In this document: positions 63,953 through 64,000 of the stretch, piece after piece | Layout: every line of letters begins with the position of its first letter | Numbering within the stretch: position 1 is the stretch's first letter | DNA from: Marinobacter persicus | GTDB lineage: Bacteria; Pseudomonadota; Gammaproteobacteria; Pseudomonadales; Oleiphilaceae | Assembly: GCF_900114155.1 (NCBI RefSeq) | Contig: NZ_FOSC01000002.1 | Span: 186,001-250,000, forward strand | Direction of reading: 5' to 3' | Length of the DNA: 64,000 bases | The notes under the pieces: model-generated | Told to the model about the DNA's origin: nothing | The model's database searches: none | Seen by the model: only the letters and a program-made list of their open reading frames with translations | Translations under genes and position numbers: made by a program

Positions 63953-64000
63953 GTGAGCGACCCGCAACCGCCCGGCCCTGTGCCGGCAGTCAGCCTCGAC
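63953..64000 (+). CDS. Start of an unidentified CDS (3' end outside window)
   Basis: GTG at 63953, preceded by GAGG at good distance; 16 residues (MSDPQPPGPVPAVSLD) run in frame to the window end, Pro-rich and without a recognisable motif. The 52-base gap to the ATP-grasp gene, with no visible terminator, suggests the same operon. Confidence 0.55.
   Translation, partial: MSDPQPPGPVPAVSLD

Noticed and set aside
1..64000. CRISPR array, insertion sequence, prophage, tRNA, rRNA
   Set aside because: No direct repeat series, transposase, integrase, phage genes or tRNA-like sequences were recognised, and the gene order is typical chromosomal core.

Overview
The window is about 64 kb of dense, high-GC gammaproteobacterial chromosome. 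Gene content and order look like Marinobacter or a close relative. Pointers are the Pseudomonas-like blocks aroQ-accBC-prmA-dusB-fis-purHD and ubiE-ubiJ-ubiB-hisI-hisE-tatABC-rsmE, the long 529-aa isocitrate lyase, a quinone-linked malate dehydrogenase, and marine-type ion transport genes. The genus is inferred from this, not proven. I see no rRNA, tRNA, insertion sequence, phage gene or CRISPR array. Both ends cut a gene: a GH84 enzyme on the left and an unidentified CDS on the right.

Region by region. 1-9.4 kb: GH84 fragment, SIMPL protein, macrodomain protein, a ribbon-helix-helix regulator with a ChaN-like lipoprotein, the dicarboxylate transporter DauA, a CASTOR/POLLUX-type channel protein, and an operon of a duplicated DUF1538 membrane protein, a PII-like protein and a CBS-pair protein. 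9.7-11.4 kb: isocitrate lyase with a strong terminator. 11.4-16.5 kb: TetR regulator, a palindromic operator and an RND efflux adaptor/pump pair without an outer-membrane channel gene. 16.6-19.6 kb: an orphan EgtB/SenA-type iron enzyme and a Kef-type antiporter. 19.6-28.6 kb: a long minus-strand housekeeping block (aroQ, accB, accC, prmA, DUF3426 protein, dusB, fis, purH, purD). 28.7-33.7 kb: a c-di-GMP module, with a double-receiver diguanylate cyclase divergent from a LapD-like effector and a DUF2333 protein. 33.7-38.7 kb: ppa, rpiA, ilvA, a structured palindromic repeat, a 48-aa small protein, the 5-formyl-THF cyclo-ligase, 6S RNA, zapA and a TIGR02449-type coiled-coil gene. 38.7-41.9 kb: a zinc-responsive module of ABC permease, ATPase, DUF3299 protein and a His-rich ZrgA protein with a Zur-type box. 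42-53 kb: ygfB-pepP-ubiH-ubiI on plus, then rsmE-tatCBA-hisE-hisI-ubiB-ubiJ-ubiE on minus. 52.7-64 kb: a PHA-associated protein, an ExaC-type aldehyde dehydrogenase, fumC, a CarS-like membrane protein, a metallophosphoesterase, msrA-msrB-plsC, a YrbG-type antiporter, mqo, an ATP-grasp protein and the start of a further gene.

Metabolically, isocitrate lyase, fumarase C, Mqo, DauA and an acetaldehyde dehydrogenase fit a lifestyle of C2 and C4 acid use by an aerobic, ubiquinone-dependent bacterium. Four ubiquinone genes sit in two clusters. Several separate ion transport systems (SulP, CASTOR-like, DUF1538, Kef, Ca/Na exchanger) fit a marine habitat. The best candidate for an undescribed system is the DUF1538-PII-CBS operon. 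Other points of interest are the structured repeat after ilvA, the zinc module, the orphan EgtB-like enzyme, the c-di-GMP pair, and a recurring layout in which convergent genes place both stop codons inside one palindrome.
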